Positions 35,830 to 46,552 of a stretch of 64,000 nucleotides of DNA are shown piece by piece. Position numbers and translations under genes: made by a program. Position 1 is the stretch's first letter; every line of letters starts with the position of its first letter. This DNA is from Amblyomma americanum (lineage: Eukaryota; Arthropoda; Arachnida; Ixodida; Ixodidae), in NCBI RefSeq assembly GCF_052857255.1, contig NC_135497.1:546573531-546637530 (forward strand), in the 5' to 3' direction. The notes under the pieces were generated by a model, which saw only the letters and a program-made list of their open reading frames with translations, did no database searches and was not told the origin of the DNA.

Positions 35830-38159
35830 TGAATCCTAAGAAACTCCCGCAACTTGACGGAGGGCTTTCTTCCCTAGTATTTGAATTCTATTATCTTTAC
35901 CTTTGAGGTTGCACTCCGAAGTAAAGAACAGTTATCTATTTGGGAAGAACAAAGGCAATTATATATCCAAAGTTAGTCTCGCTGGTAGGACACCCCGACG
36001 GTTACATAGTACCACAACTACGTTCGCCAATTTTGCAAGAATATATATCACATTGGCGTTTCATACCAAGTGTTCGTTAAATATGACACCTAGCTCCTTA
36101 GTCTCATGCACAATCGCAATCTTGTCTGCACTGATGTAGACTTCAAATCTACACATTATGCATTTTTAGGCCGCAGTAAGAATGATTGTTTTCGTTTTTG
36201 ATGCATTAATTCGCTTCGCTTCATTGCTGGAACTTCTCAAGAGCGGGGTTGGCTGCATCGTGGAGACTATCAAATCTGTCGCACCGTATGAAAACGCTCG
36301 TGTCATCTGCATAGATAGTTAAAGAAGCACGGCCTGTGATGTTTACATCATTTATATATAAATCAATAACAACGGCCTTAGCACACTACCTTGTGAAACA
36401 CCGGCTTTCAGGAATTGAGATGTAGAGCAGTTCTCATTTCTTACGACGTATTGTTGCCTGTTTGTGAGGTAAGATTCTAGGAGTATATTGGCACACCCTG
36501 AAAACCATAATGTTCTACGTCTAAGTGTTTCGTGATTTCAGTAGTGAAGCGCTTTCAAGAAGTCTGCAAAAATATCGTAAATAGCTCCCTTACTTATAGA
36601 GAATTAATTATAATTTCATTTTGTATTAGTAAAGTAAGTTTGGCCAACATTCCTATTCGAGAACCAAACAGTCATGGGGATAATAAACTATGTTTTTCGC
36701 AGAAGCAATTCATTGTAGCGCAAAAAACTTTTCTAACGTTTTGGAAAAGGCAGGAAGGACCGAAGAAGGCCTATAATTTGAAGAGTTATTTTTATTGCCG
36801 GATTTGTATATCACTCCGACCTTCCCATGCTTCATGTCTATAAATACGCTGGAGGACATGGACAGGTTAAAATTGGGGGCAAGAACCGACAAAATGTGTC
36901 CTAAAACGCATTTGATTGGTTTCAGATTGAGACTCTAAATATCTCTAGATTTACCTTTTTTAGTACTTGAAACTTTAAGTGAATCTACTATTTTTCGCTG
37001 GAGCGAAGAAGGCGCTGTTTCTGTTAGAGGCGCATAAATACTGTATATAAGACATATCATTTCTGCTATTTTCAATGTTAGCGAAACAGCAATTGAAACA
37101 TCTGTAGACGTTTTGAGGTCAGAGTGCTGCTTTCGCACAGTATTTGAAGATACTATTTTATGGATTTAGTTCCATTTAGATTAGATTTAACGTGCTCCAC
37201 AATTCATCACCAGGAGCACTGTGAGCTCTTGCGAACTGATTGTTGAAATACATGCACTTAGCATTTTGAAGAAAGCTCGTGACAGCCTTTTTAAATCATT
37301 GAAATTCAGCAAGCTCCTCTGTTTTCCTAGATTTGATATATTTGGCGTATATGTCGCTTTTCTTGCGCATAATTTCAAGGCGCTCGCCTGTGATCCATGG
37401 CTTACGTTTTGCACTTTTTATTCTTTTCAGTGGAAAAGAATGAATATACGTCACTGAAAATTGAGATGAGCATTCTCTAAGCGTCAATCGCGCACTTGCT
37501 AATGTTTGAAGCTCGTACTTAAAATTTGCGTAAGTATTAGGGGATATTTCTTGTACAAAAAAGTACCTGAAGCGTCCAATATTTTTGTGGTGAGGTTTGT
37601 TTTCCAGAACATGTGCATTGGTAAACTGCCGTAAACGGCCAGAGAAGTGTCTGTAACGCCACATTCTGTATCTACACAGCGTTGAGTAATAAACTTATCA
37701 GTGAGACTATAAGAGGCTGCTGTAATACGTGTAGGTCCGGTAATGAGATTTATAAAGTTACTCGATTCTAGTAACAACGATAATTGACTAGATGGATCGC
37801 CTAGCTGGAGAATATTAATGTCAAGATCACCTCCTATAAGAAGTGAAGGTTCGTTATCATGTGCATTGCTTCCGATTCTTCCGATTGCTGCAAAGTTTTG
37901 CAGCAATCGGAACAAGCTGCCTTCGTTGCCATTGGAAGGGCGATAGAGAACAACGAACAATTTCCACGGTGCACTGACAAGGCTTCATAGCTCGCACAGA
38001 ATTACTGAAAGCTGGGAATATGCTAGCGGAATGAGAATTTTCAACCACCATCGCCATGCCACCACCACGTATATTATGCCTATTTAGAAAAAAACTCGAA
38101 TACCCCGGCAGGCATAGCACATCGCACTCGCATGTACGCCATCTTTCTGTCAGCAACAC
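35830..38159 (-). pseudogene. CR1#2 ORF2: endonuclease and RT
   Basis: Endonuclease: LTERWRTCECDVLCLPGYSS (37857-38159), then VVLYRPSNGNEGSLFRLL, IGGDLDINIL and GPTRITAASYSLTDKFIT (37499-37960). Linker: KRKPWITGERL (37296-37664). RT: VGVIYKSGNKNNSSNYRPSS (36710-36892). A degenerate active-site region follows at about 36300 and a C-terminal ELGVIFNEHL-like segment at about 36090. The order and spacing are those of CR1/Rex-type ORF2. The frame is broken many times. Confidence 0.82.
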
Positions 38160-38691
38160 GACAAAGAACCTAGATGATAAAGTTGATATAGAGGCTTGAG
38201 TTCTTCGTGCTTATTTCTTGCTGGCTGCATGTTGAAGTGCAAAAAACTAATACGTGATCGTGTCTTAATCATAGCAAATCTTTAGGCATTCAGGTATATA
38301 CATTGATGCAAAGATGTATAACTGGAGATCAGGCATCTTGTTAATACATTTATGATAATATCCTGGCAGGGTGCGGCCACTTTGGAACCTAAATTGTGCT
38401 GAAGAGGGAAAAAAGTACTACAGAGCTTATTTCGGTGCACACAACGAAGGCGACAGTGCCCATCGATGTGTAAGAAATCGCACACAGCTTGTTTGGGTGA
38501 GTAATGTCATACGTGCAACTGAATAAAATGGCAAGAGCACAGCACTAATAAAGTGTATGAGGACTCGGAATGGGTATCATATAAAAAAAATCAAGAGAAA
38601 TACAGCCGGGTGCGTTTTACATTTCAGTGCCTTGCACTGCGGCATGGTGGCGTCGCTGACAACTTTGATGCACAAGTCAAATAAAAAAGCT

Positions 38692-39540
38692 TCAGGTGGA
38701 GCTTACAATCCTAGATACATCAGCTGTGCAAGCAATCCTGATTAAGAGAAGTTTGTCACTTTCCCGAGCAAAAATTCTACCATTCCGCACCCACAGATAT
38801 TTCCTAAGCGACTCACGTTTGCGCAGCGTTGCTTGGCACAACAGTCGTTTCAGGTCTGGACAAAGATGTTCATTCATGAGCAACACCTATTCTATTTTGA
38901 AACAGAGGTCAGAGCAGTTAAGCCTCGGCTGAAGCGGTGGCCGAGTGGTTGAGCATCCGCCTCGCATGCGGGAAGTGCGGGGTTTGATACCCAGTGCCGC
39001 CGCGTACCCACTGGTGATACAATGGGTACAAGCTTTTCCCTGGCCTGATGCTCGGCTGATCAGGGGTGAAATTGTTGGAAAATAGGTCTTTGACCCCACC
39101 TTGAGTATTTGAAGATACATTGTTCCATGGCGCTGTTTGCCCATAGGCGCCCGTGCTCCATAAAAATCCATAATTACCAACAGTTAAGCCTCAGATGCTG
39201 CGACTTTTCCAGAAGTCTGTCTTGCAGTTGCCTACGGGCAAACTGAACGATTGTGTTTGTCTTGTGAGAATTCTTAATCGGCACACGGTGAATGACCTCA
39301 GTGTCAGCAGAAAGCACACGCGCATTTATTCTTTCACCAATTTTTGCGACCAATTCGAGAAGGTTCACGTCCGCTTTCCGTAGATTGCCTTTTATTTCCA
39401 CGTTCTTGTTTCGCGAATATTGCCCTACTGCAAGGAGCCTATACTCGTGCCTTTTCACCTTAAGAGCTAGTTGTTCGCGCATTGTCTGTAGTTTATTATC
39501 AGAAACTTTCAGTTCCTTGTTTTCTCCTTTAATTTACTCG
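38692..39540 (-). pseudogene. CR1#2 ORF1: coiled coil and RNA-binding domain, split by SINE
   Basis: Begins with a heptad-rich helix (ENKELKVSDNKLQTMREQLA). It continues QYSRNKNVEIKGNL, LLELVAKIGERINARVL and EVIHRVPIKNSHKTNTIVQF. After the SINE come LLMNEHLCPDLKRLLCQATL and LWVRNGRIFARESDKL. This is the L1-ORF1p-like architecture (coiled coil, RRM, C-terminal domain) found in several CR1/L2 elements. The protein binds element RNA. Confidence 0.82.
38927..39180 (+). mobile_element. tRNA-derived SINE 2
   Basis: The head has an A box TGGCCGAGTGG (38938) and a B box GGGTTTGATACCC (38980s) at tRNA-like spacing and could fold as a Ser/Leu-type tRNA relic. The body of about 180 bp (TTTGACCCCACCTTGAGTAT) ends in CCATAATTACCAA. 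CAGTTAAGCCTC is present at 38915-38926 and again at 39181-39192, a perfect 12-bp target duplication. It interrupts CR1#2 ORF1. It differs from the Ruka-like SINE outside the boxes. Confidence 0.9.
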
Positions 39541-39555
39541 TATGCTGACCTTTTC

Positions 39556-40300
39556 TTGCCTGCATTTGTACCCTTTCCCTATATAAACAAACCCTAGGCA
39601 TGTCATTTTGCCGGAAATTGTTCCTGATACCCAGACATGTTCTTTGCGAGTTCATTTTATTCTTTGCCAATTGGTTCCTTTATGTATGAGCGCACCTCCC
39701 CTCCCCCTTCTTAGCTGTTGTTTTGTTACTCTCTTCCCAGACGTAGCCGTCAATAAACGGCGGATCTTCTAGGTCCCTGAGACATGTCTCGCACAGAGCG
39801 TACACACCTATTTCGTCGTCATTTAACTGTTCTATTTCTAACCTTTCGCTCTCTTTATACCCCCTTGTATGTTTATGTAACTGATCCGGGTGCTATTTTT
39901 TTTCGTAGTTTTCTTCCTGGAACTCCAAGTGGGCACTTTGTGATGTTCAGCCTCTATTATTCCGCTTTCTTCGCTTGCACCGGAGCCGCAGTGGACCCCC
40001 TAAAAAACCTAGTGCCGGGCCTGTAAGGCGCCACCTGATCTCTGCGCTTATCCTTCTACAAAAATGAATGCCATCACGTGGAAACGCTCTGCCAACGGCT
40101 CCTCCACGCACCTCCCTGTTTATTTTGCACCTTCGATGCCTTTCTCTAGGCTTAGCTGTTTTATTTCCCTATTAACAGTCAACACGTTCTTGTCAACCTC
40201 TTCGTTCTGTCCTTCCACCTACTGTACTGTGCACACCGCGATCTGCACTTCCTCTGCTTTTGCCCTTATATCGTCATTTTCTCTTATATCATCTTATTCC
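39556..40300 (-). pseudogene. LINE-X 5' region and endonuclease N-part
   Basis: Frames read ISYINIQGG, then VYALCETCLRDLEDPP and FIDGYVWEESNKTT, GGGxxLIHKGTNWQRI, and VWVSGTISGKMTCLGFVY. This is the usual start of an APE endonuclease (N-G-L ... ETxL ... GGGV). An upstream helix (DKNVLTVNREIKQL) may be linker or ORF1. The frame changes at least four times. It is truncated at 40300 against an RTE copy. Confidence 0.7.
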
Positions 40301-41642
40301 ACAACGGCCTGCAAAAACATGGAAAATTACAGATCGAAAAGCTTCCTATTCGTTGCCTACAAGATCTTTACTAAGGTAACCGCTAATTGAGTCAGGACAA
40401 CTTTAGACTTTAATTAACGAAATGATCAGGCGGCTTTAGTAAAGGCTACTCGACACTAGATTATATTCACACTATCAGTCAGATAATATAGAAATACATA
40501 GAAAATAACTAACCCCTATATATAGCCTTCATTGATTGGGAAAAAGCATTCGACTCAGCCGGATCCTCAGCAGTCATATATAAGCATTGCGGTGTCAAGG
40601 TGCAGAAAAGCGTTCTGAAAATAGTGGAAGTTATATATAGCAACTGCACAGCTACTATAATCGTTCATAAAGTGAGCAATAAAATTATAATAAGGAAGGG
40701 CGTCAGGCAAGGAGATACGATCTCGCCAATGCCATTCACCGCCTCTTTACAGGAGTTGCTCCGATGCCTTAAATGGGAACAATTCGGGATAAGAGATCAT
40801 GGAGAATACCTAAATAAATTGCGATTCGCTGTTGACATCGGCTTGCTAAGTCATTCAGGGAAAGACCTGCAAATCACGATCAATGAGTTAGACGGGCAGA
40901 GCTGAACGGTCGGTCTAAAAATTTGCATGCAGAAAACCAAAGTCATGTTCAACAGTCTAGCAAGGGAACAGCAGTTCACAATTGACAACGAGGTGCTGGA
41001 AGCAGTAAACAAATACGTCTACTTATGGCAGGTAGTGACAGCTGATCCGGAACATGAGAGGGAAATAACTAGAAGGACAAGCATGCGGTGAATCACATAT
41101 GGCAAGTTCTCTTAGATCATTATTGGCACTTTGCCAATATCCCCCAAGAGAAAAGTGTACAACAGCTGTATCTTACGGGAAAAAAGGATAGTACTGCGCG
41201 AATGAGACACGACACGAGAACAGGAACAAAAACGGCAGTTTCGCGCAGTACTAACGTTTTTTCAGCAGTGAACCAACTAGCCCTCAAGATCGTTCTACTT
41301 CGCATCTTACCGGTACTGACCTACGGGGCAGAAATATGGAGGATAACGAAAAGGGATCAGCTTAAGTTGAGGGCAACCCAGTGATCCATGGAAAGAAAAA
41401 TGATAGGTGTAACGTTAAGAGACCGGAAGCGGGCAGAATGGATGAGGGAACAAACGCGGATTAATGACATTCTAGTCGAAAGCAAGAGGCAGAAATGGGC
41501 TTGGGCTGGGGACGTAATGCGAAGCCAAGATAACCGCTGGTGCTTAAGGGTAACAGAGTGCATTCCAAGAGAGGGGCAAACGCAGCAGGGCGCGCTGAAG
41601 GATAGGTGGGCGAGTGAGATTAAGAAGTGTGCAGGCATAGGG
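40300..41642 (+). pseudogene. RTE copy 2 reverse transcriptase and C-terminal domain
   Basis: Reads MENYRSKSFLFVAYKIFTKV, DWEKAFDS, SNKIIIRKGVRQGDTISP (40600-40905) and LRFAVDIGLLSHSG, in which the catalytic (F/Y)ADD is replaced by AVDI. Then come VLTYGAEIWRITKRDQLKL (41088-41384) and MIGVTLRDRKRAEWMREQTR, ending in AWAGDVMRSQDNR. These are diagnostic of the RTE-clade LINEs abundant in ticks. Stops and the lost active site make it dead. Confidence 0.88.
41177..41303 (+). mobile_element. Hairpin (fold-back) insertion 4
   Basis: AAAAAAGGATAGTACTGCGCGAA (left arm, within 41181-41203) pairs with TTCGCGCAGTACTAACGTTTTTT (41239-41261). The tail GAACCAACTAGCCC (from 41270) follows, like the 3' end of the PLE dimer. 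ATCTTAC flanks it at 41170-41176 and 41304-41310. RTE coding is continuous when the insert is skipped. I infer a PLE-derived mini inverted dimer. Confidence 0.75.
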
Positions 41643-41876
41643 CAGTGTTGCCAAATCATGAGAAATTTCCGATATCCTGGGAAAATCAAGCCACAAAGGG
41701 AAAAAGGGAATTTTTTTAATATCCCTTTGAAAACGTGGGAAATTTTGGTTTTGCTAAAGACCGGTGTTCTAAATGTGCTTTCTCGGAAAAATGTGCAGAC
41801 ATGAAGGAAAAAGGTTGTTATCCTAGCAGCCTGACTAGAGTCGCGAGAAGAAATTTGGCTTGACGTTTCCCTTTAA

Positions 41877-42419
41877 AGGGCCACAGAAAGGGGTGTTTGA
41901 GCTTGGCTTTAAAATGCTTGCACTATGTACGGTAGAGGCCACCGAATGTCCATGCCGCGTACGAGACCTCAGAAGCGAGTGGGAAGTTTACAATACATTT
42001 TAAAGATCCCCGCTTTCGCACCTCGCGGCGACGCGCGGTGCCGGGCTTTCGCACGAAAACCTGGCAGACGATGTGACGTCTCGCAAATGACGTCAGCAGA
42101 TAGTCGTGATTATTGCTTCACAGCGCCAAATTCTTTCAGACGTCACGCGCTACCGTGGCCGCGGCCACTCCGCGCGCGCGGCAGCCGGCGGAGGTAGGGG
42201 AAAAGCCGAGTGAGTGGGGCCGGCGGAGGAGCGCCGCCGTTTTGGCATGCGAGAGGAGAGGGAAAGGCGCGAAGACGCGGAAGTTCAAATTTTGTCTACA
42301 TATAACTCAGCTTCCACAAAACGCATCAAAATATATCTTGCTGGGGGATAATTATGAACCATCGTCTTTTATCATCCCAGAAATATCTCACCTTTATTGA
42401 GACCCCTTTCTGGGTTCCT
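41877..42419. mobile_element. TTAA-flanked MITE 2 (543 bp)
   Basis: Ends are AGGGCCACAGAAAGGGGT (left) and AGGAACCCAGAAAGGGGT (right, reverse complement). TTAA occurs at 41873-41876 and 42420-42423. The body is GC- and CpG-rich (GCGGCCACTCCGCGCGCGCGG) and non-coding. It resembles MITE 1 in size and target but not in end sequence, so it is a separate family. Confidence 0.8.
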
Positions 42420-42423
42420 TTAA

Positions 42424-43049
42424 TTTGCTTCCTAGCCTTGGATGCAGAACCCTGGCCAATTAAGGTTCATTCAGGCTTCGAGTGCTGCGTCCTCGGATTT
42501 CTTCCATCTATAGTGGCAGTGACCTTCCTTCATGGTTTCCAACGACTCTTAGCTCATTAGTCACACAATCCCCTATGTACGCATGATGTTGTAAAGGAAT
42601 TCCTGAAAGTTTCTACTGTCTATACAGGACAGGCTAGAAAGGAAATTTAAGTAGCCTAGCTGGTCCTCCTCTCATAAGGAGTCGCCTACCTCGTGGTCGA
42701 GCCCAGCGCTGCGATTATACACCTCTCCCTTCACCTCTAAAAGTAACAACGAGCAACACACATCCCGGAGCATGGTCTACCGCCCCTTTATTAAAACCTT
42801 ATTTTCTGTATTGTCGTACGTTTTGTGTATACATATGCCCTTATATTCTATTTCGATAGTTCCTCATCCTCTCCACCTTGGTTCCTTATATATGTGGCTG
42901 CGTTCGATCGCCTAATCATACTTCTACATATGACCACGTTTACTGCATCTGTGATCAACAGTAAACAATTCTGGTACGCGTCCTGTTATGATCGGGCTCC
43001 TTACCCACGGTTACCGCGGCTCGTGCAGCGGACGACGACTGGAGACGAG
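42424..43049. other. hAT-like element interior, no recognisable gene
   Basis: Mixed-composition sequence with short frames only. No transposase signature (hAT C-terminal dimerisation or BED finger) was seen. Confidence 0.5.
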
Positions 43050-45840
43050 CGGGTGGTGGTGGTGGTGGTGAAAAGCATTTATTAATCTATATGTACACAG
43101 AGATGCTCGGGGAGAGGTCCCTAGTGGGTCTCGCATCTTACAATAGAAGGCGGAGACCCTCATTCCGGGACCCCGTTGGTCCTGAACGCTGCTCAGGTCC
43201 GCCGAACTAGGGCCTGTTGGGCTGATAGTTCCTGGCAGCCGAGCAGAGCCGCCTCCCATTCAGTCCTCTCGGGTAGGTAAGGGGTGATGGGGGAGAGAAG
43301 GCTTTGCCTGCATGCCCAAACCATATGAAAAGTGTCGGCTACCTCTCCACAGAATGAGCAGCGGCTGTGAAAAGAAGAGTTGAAGTGCTTGAGAACAGCC
43401 GGGCATAGCAGGATGTTTGTAAAGAGCCTAAGGAGAGTTTGTCCGCCAGCTTTACTCAGTTCGTTCATGGAAACCGGGTAGCACCGGTGTTCTGCACGAT
43501 AGTGCTCAGTAATGTCTTTAAAAGAAAGAATAGGGCTGTGATCTGGGTTAAGGTCCTCCTAAGAAACGCCTGGTGCCCGGTAAGTGAGTGCGCAGGTTGC
43601 CTCATGGGCGGCTTCGTTACCTAGCATGCCTTGGTAGCCGGGGACTCATATGATTGAGCGATGAGTTGGATCGCTTTCGCGAGTACTCTGGTGAAGAATT
43701 TGGTGAGCAAGTGGAGCGATCCAACTGAACTGAAAGTTACGACAGGCTCCGCGAGAGTCTGTGAGGAAGAATTTAGAGTCGGGATGGGAGGCTGCGAGGG
43801 CGATCGCTACCTCCTCCGCATGAGTTGGGCTGGGCGCTCTGAACGAGAGGCCGTCCACCTGTTTTTCTCGTGTATGACTGCAGCCGTGTGCCATTCCCCC
43901 CTGGAGTGGTGGGGGCCTGCAATGTCAGCGTAGAAGACGTGTTTCTTTGAGCTATAGTGGCGGTGCAGGGCATCCGGCCGCTCCTGGCGCCGGCCATTAT
44001 GGTCCTCCTTGTTCATCTTAGTCGGATGAGGTCGAACGTAGAGGGTGCATCTCCGCAGTTCGGGCACTCTAACCCGTTCCATCGCATGGTGGTCAAGTTT
44101 GATATGTAACCGGTCCAAGAGGCAGCGACCGGACACGGTCTGAACGAGACGCGTGTATTGGTTAAAGAGATGCGCCTCGTGAAGTTCCCGATAGGTGTTC
44201 ATCCCCAACGCGAGTAGTCGCGCTTTGGAAGTGGAGATCGGAAGGTCGAGGGTTCTCTTGAAAATTTTGCGGAGTACAACCTCGAAACAATCTTCGTCAT
44301 GTTTCCGTAAGCGGAGGTAAGGAGTCGAGTACAGTACTTGACTAGTTGCGATGGCATGGGCGAGCCACATCGCATCCTTACTTCGCAACCCTCCTCGCTA
44401 GTTGGAAACGCGGCGAACCATTCGGCCCACCTGGTCGCCGACTTTGCGGAGTTTGGCAAGGGTCGTGTCTGCCTTGCGATGCTGATTAATGAAGAGACCG
44501 AGTATTCACAGCTCCTGCGCTTCACGAATGGGGCCGCTGGCGAGAGAGAGCTGAACGGAGATTTGCATTTAGGAGAATGTCGAATATGCACAAATTCAGA
44601 CTTCGACGGGGCGGGGAGCACTGGAGGCCACAGTATGTAGTATAGTGGTCTACTGTGCTCGCCGCTGCTTTCAGACATTCCTCCATCTCTCCTAAGTTTC
44701 CCGTCGTAGCCCAGATGGTGATATCGGCGCACAGTGCATGCTGAACACCGCCGACACCCGCCAGCTGTGCCGTGAGCTGAATTATGGAAACATTAAAGAG
44801 AAGCGAGGAAAACACAGCGCATTGTGGTGTACCCCGCGTTCCCATCTCAAACGGGTCGTACTCGCTCTCTTGTATGCGTATATAGGCCAAGCGGTCTGTT
44901 AAGATATGTTTGATGTAGTTGAATGTACGTGGACCGCAGGTGTTCTAGCTAAGATGTTTTAATATGACGGCGTGTTTAACATTGTCAAACGCACCCTTCA
45001 GATCGAGTGCTGTGACTCTCTTGTCATTGTGTGGGTGTTCTATGGGTTCGAGAACCTCGCGATGAAGCTGTAAAAGTATGTCTTGTGTGGAGTTATGAGG
45101 TCGGAAGCCGAACATGGTGTCAGCGAAGGTGTTCTTGCTCTCGAGATATTCTGAGAGGCGGTCACGCACCACCGTTTCCACCAGTGTCTCTACGCATGAA
45201 GTGAAGGAGATGGACCGGAGGTTGTCTGTGTTTACCTGTTTCCCCCCCTTCGGGATAAAGGTTACCAATGATGTCTTTCAATCGGGTGGCAACGAAGTGT
45301 CCCTGGTCCAAATGGCGTTGATATACTCAAGTAGGGTTTCGTACGCCCGATCGGGGAGGTTTGCCAACAGTTTGACTGTGACCTTATCTCTGCCAGGCGC
45401 CGTCCCACTGCGCATTTTCGCAAGAGCCGCACGAAGGTCGTGAAGCTGGAAAAGCTGATCCAGTTACGGATTATCGCTGCCTGAATACGAATAATCCTGC
45501 CCGCGCGGATCTTGATGCTGACTGAGGTATTGTGAGCGTAAAAGGTTCGCTAGCTGCTCTGTGTCTCATTGAAAATTGTGTATCGCGCGAGTTAAGTGTT
45601 TCTGGAAGAGCGGGTGCCGACGGGCGCCTATGCCCCTTACAAGCTAAGATGCTGAGCTGCATGACTTTGGCGTATTGAGGACGAGCTTCGGCGCACCAGT
45701 GCTTGGTCCAGGCAGTACGACCGTCATGAGAACGACCCGCGAGAGATTTCTCCAGCAGGCCGAAGCATATGCCTTTTAATTCAAACCTCCGAACGGAGAA
45801 ACTAATCAAAACGAAGTGCTCAGTGGCGATTATGCGATCA
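43050..45840 (-). pseudogene. I-type LINE #3 (RT and RNase H), 5'-truncated
   Basis: RT: VTFIPKGGKQVNTDNLRSIS, MFGFRPHNSTQDILLQLH, ALDLKGAFDNVKHAVI (44945-45268), and GTRGTPQCAVFSSLLFNVSI (44522-44890; active relatives have PQGxVLSPxLFN). LCADITIW stands in place of YADDxxIW. RNase H: VFYADIAGPH (43807-44388) and HAEEVAIALAASHP, FFLTDSRGACRNF (43646-43894). The final Cys/His motif is CSFCGEVADTFHMVWAC (43193-43468). The 3' end is an AATAAATG then (CCA)n tail, seen on the plus strand as GGTGGTGGTGG at 43052-43068. Confidence 0.87.
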
Positions 45841-46142
45841 AGAACAATCTAGCCCTGCTGTTCATTATTTATTGTTTTTTATTTTTTATTTTACTGATTC
45901 ATACATTTGTTACCTTGGCTGCATTCACTCTAAAAGTACTATATTTTGAAAAAAATATTTATGGGAAAAAAATGAAAAATTTTCAGCCGACAACTGGGAA
46001 AAACTAACAGGCGAATGCGGCAACACTGTCATAGGGCGGGCGCAAATGGCAAAAGACAGGGTTATATGGAGAAACGTGGGAGAGGCCTTTGCCCCACATT
46101 GGGTGCAGTGAGGCTGATGATGATGATGATGATGATGATGGC

Positions 46143-46552
46143 GATGGAAAACAACTTAAGAATAAAAGGGGCAAAGCGTTTTATTAGGCAAAGGATATTT
46201 TGTTCATTTCTGTTGTTTAGGCGTTTTTTTTTACTTAATTGTAGTATGTAACAACATGTCCCCCGATCGTCCACCCATAAGAGCCTCGCGATGGGACCGT
46301 GCTTTAAGCGAAGCAAAGTAAAAAAGGCTCTGCGAACAGGAGCACACCAGCACGTTGCCGTGTTGCATTTTGTGAAGGTGGCTTTTCATGAGAGAGCGTT
46401 AAGGGTCCCGTTCAGCGGAGAGACCACATTAGTTGGCGTAGGTGTGTCGTGAAAATCGGATTTCTCGAGTGGGTCATGACGTCACAACCACATTACCTCG
46501 CGCGGGCTATTAAAACACCCCACAACGAGCGCAGAGTGCAACAATGATGACG
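46143..46552. other. No recognisable feature
   Basis: Sequence between the RTE tail and the palindrome. There are short frames only and no motif. Confidence 0.5.

Larger units (their letters stand above)
35240..39555 (-). mobile_element. CR1-like LINE #2, near full length, inserted in LINE-X
   Basis: ORF1 (38692-39540) is followed by ORF2 (about 35830-38159) and a 3' UTR (35240-35830). The UTR includes the tract around CTTTGTCAAGCTGCCTTG and ends in an AATTAATATCTGATATGATTTG-like tail, as in other CR1/L2 tick elements I recall. LINE-X endonuclease coding resumes on both sides. A SINE sits in ORF1. Stops are frequent, so the copy is inactive. Confidence 0.78.
24230..40300 (-). mobile_element. 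'LINE-X': APE-type non-LTR retrotransposon, split by two younger LINEs
   Basis: Three minus-strand pieces fit one element: endonuclease start (39556-40300), endonuclease end plus linker and RT start (33393-35239), and RT end (24230-24636). CR1#2 interrupts the endonuclease and I-LINE copy 1 interrupts the RT. The protein series runs YALCETCLRDLEDPP, GEMNGHIEDLDGYTD, GAYYNVNREIL, KGLRQGYDLSP and MYEDDIVLLA. Its own length is only about 3 kb. The clade is uncertain: a GDFNGHI-type APE endonuclease with an RT related to L2/RTE-like tick LINEs. Confidence 0.75.
41643..46028. mobile_element. hAT-like element, non-autonomous, with nested insertions
   Basis: Ends are CAGTGTTGCC (41643) and its inverse GGCAACACTG (46019-46028). 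The 8-bp flanks GCATAGGG (41635-41642) and TCATAGGG (46029-46036) match at 7 of 8 positions, as expected for hAT. RTE coding resumes outside. Inside are a TTAA MITE and a 5'-truncated I-type LINE. The remaining about 1 kb has no transposase motif. The element's own sequence may be only about 1 kb. Confidence 0.65.
40300..46142 (+). mobile_element. RTE-type LINE copy 2 (split by hAT-like element)
   Basis: The first piece is 40300-41642. The last 110 bp, including GGGAGAGGCCTTTGCCC and the (GAT)9 tail, are at 46037-46142. The 8-bp repeat GCATAGGG/TCATAGGG marks the break. The 5' end is truncated within the RT. A hairpin insertion occurs at 41177-41303. It belongs to the same family as the copies at 24.1, 47.9 and 51.2 kb. 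Confidence 0.85.

Noticed and set aside
38936..39002. Possible tRNA-Ser/Leu gene
   Set aside because: tRNA-like, but part of a SINE with a 12-bp TSD and a long non-tRNA body.
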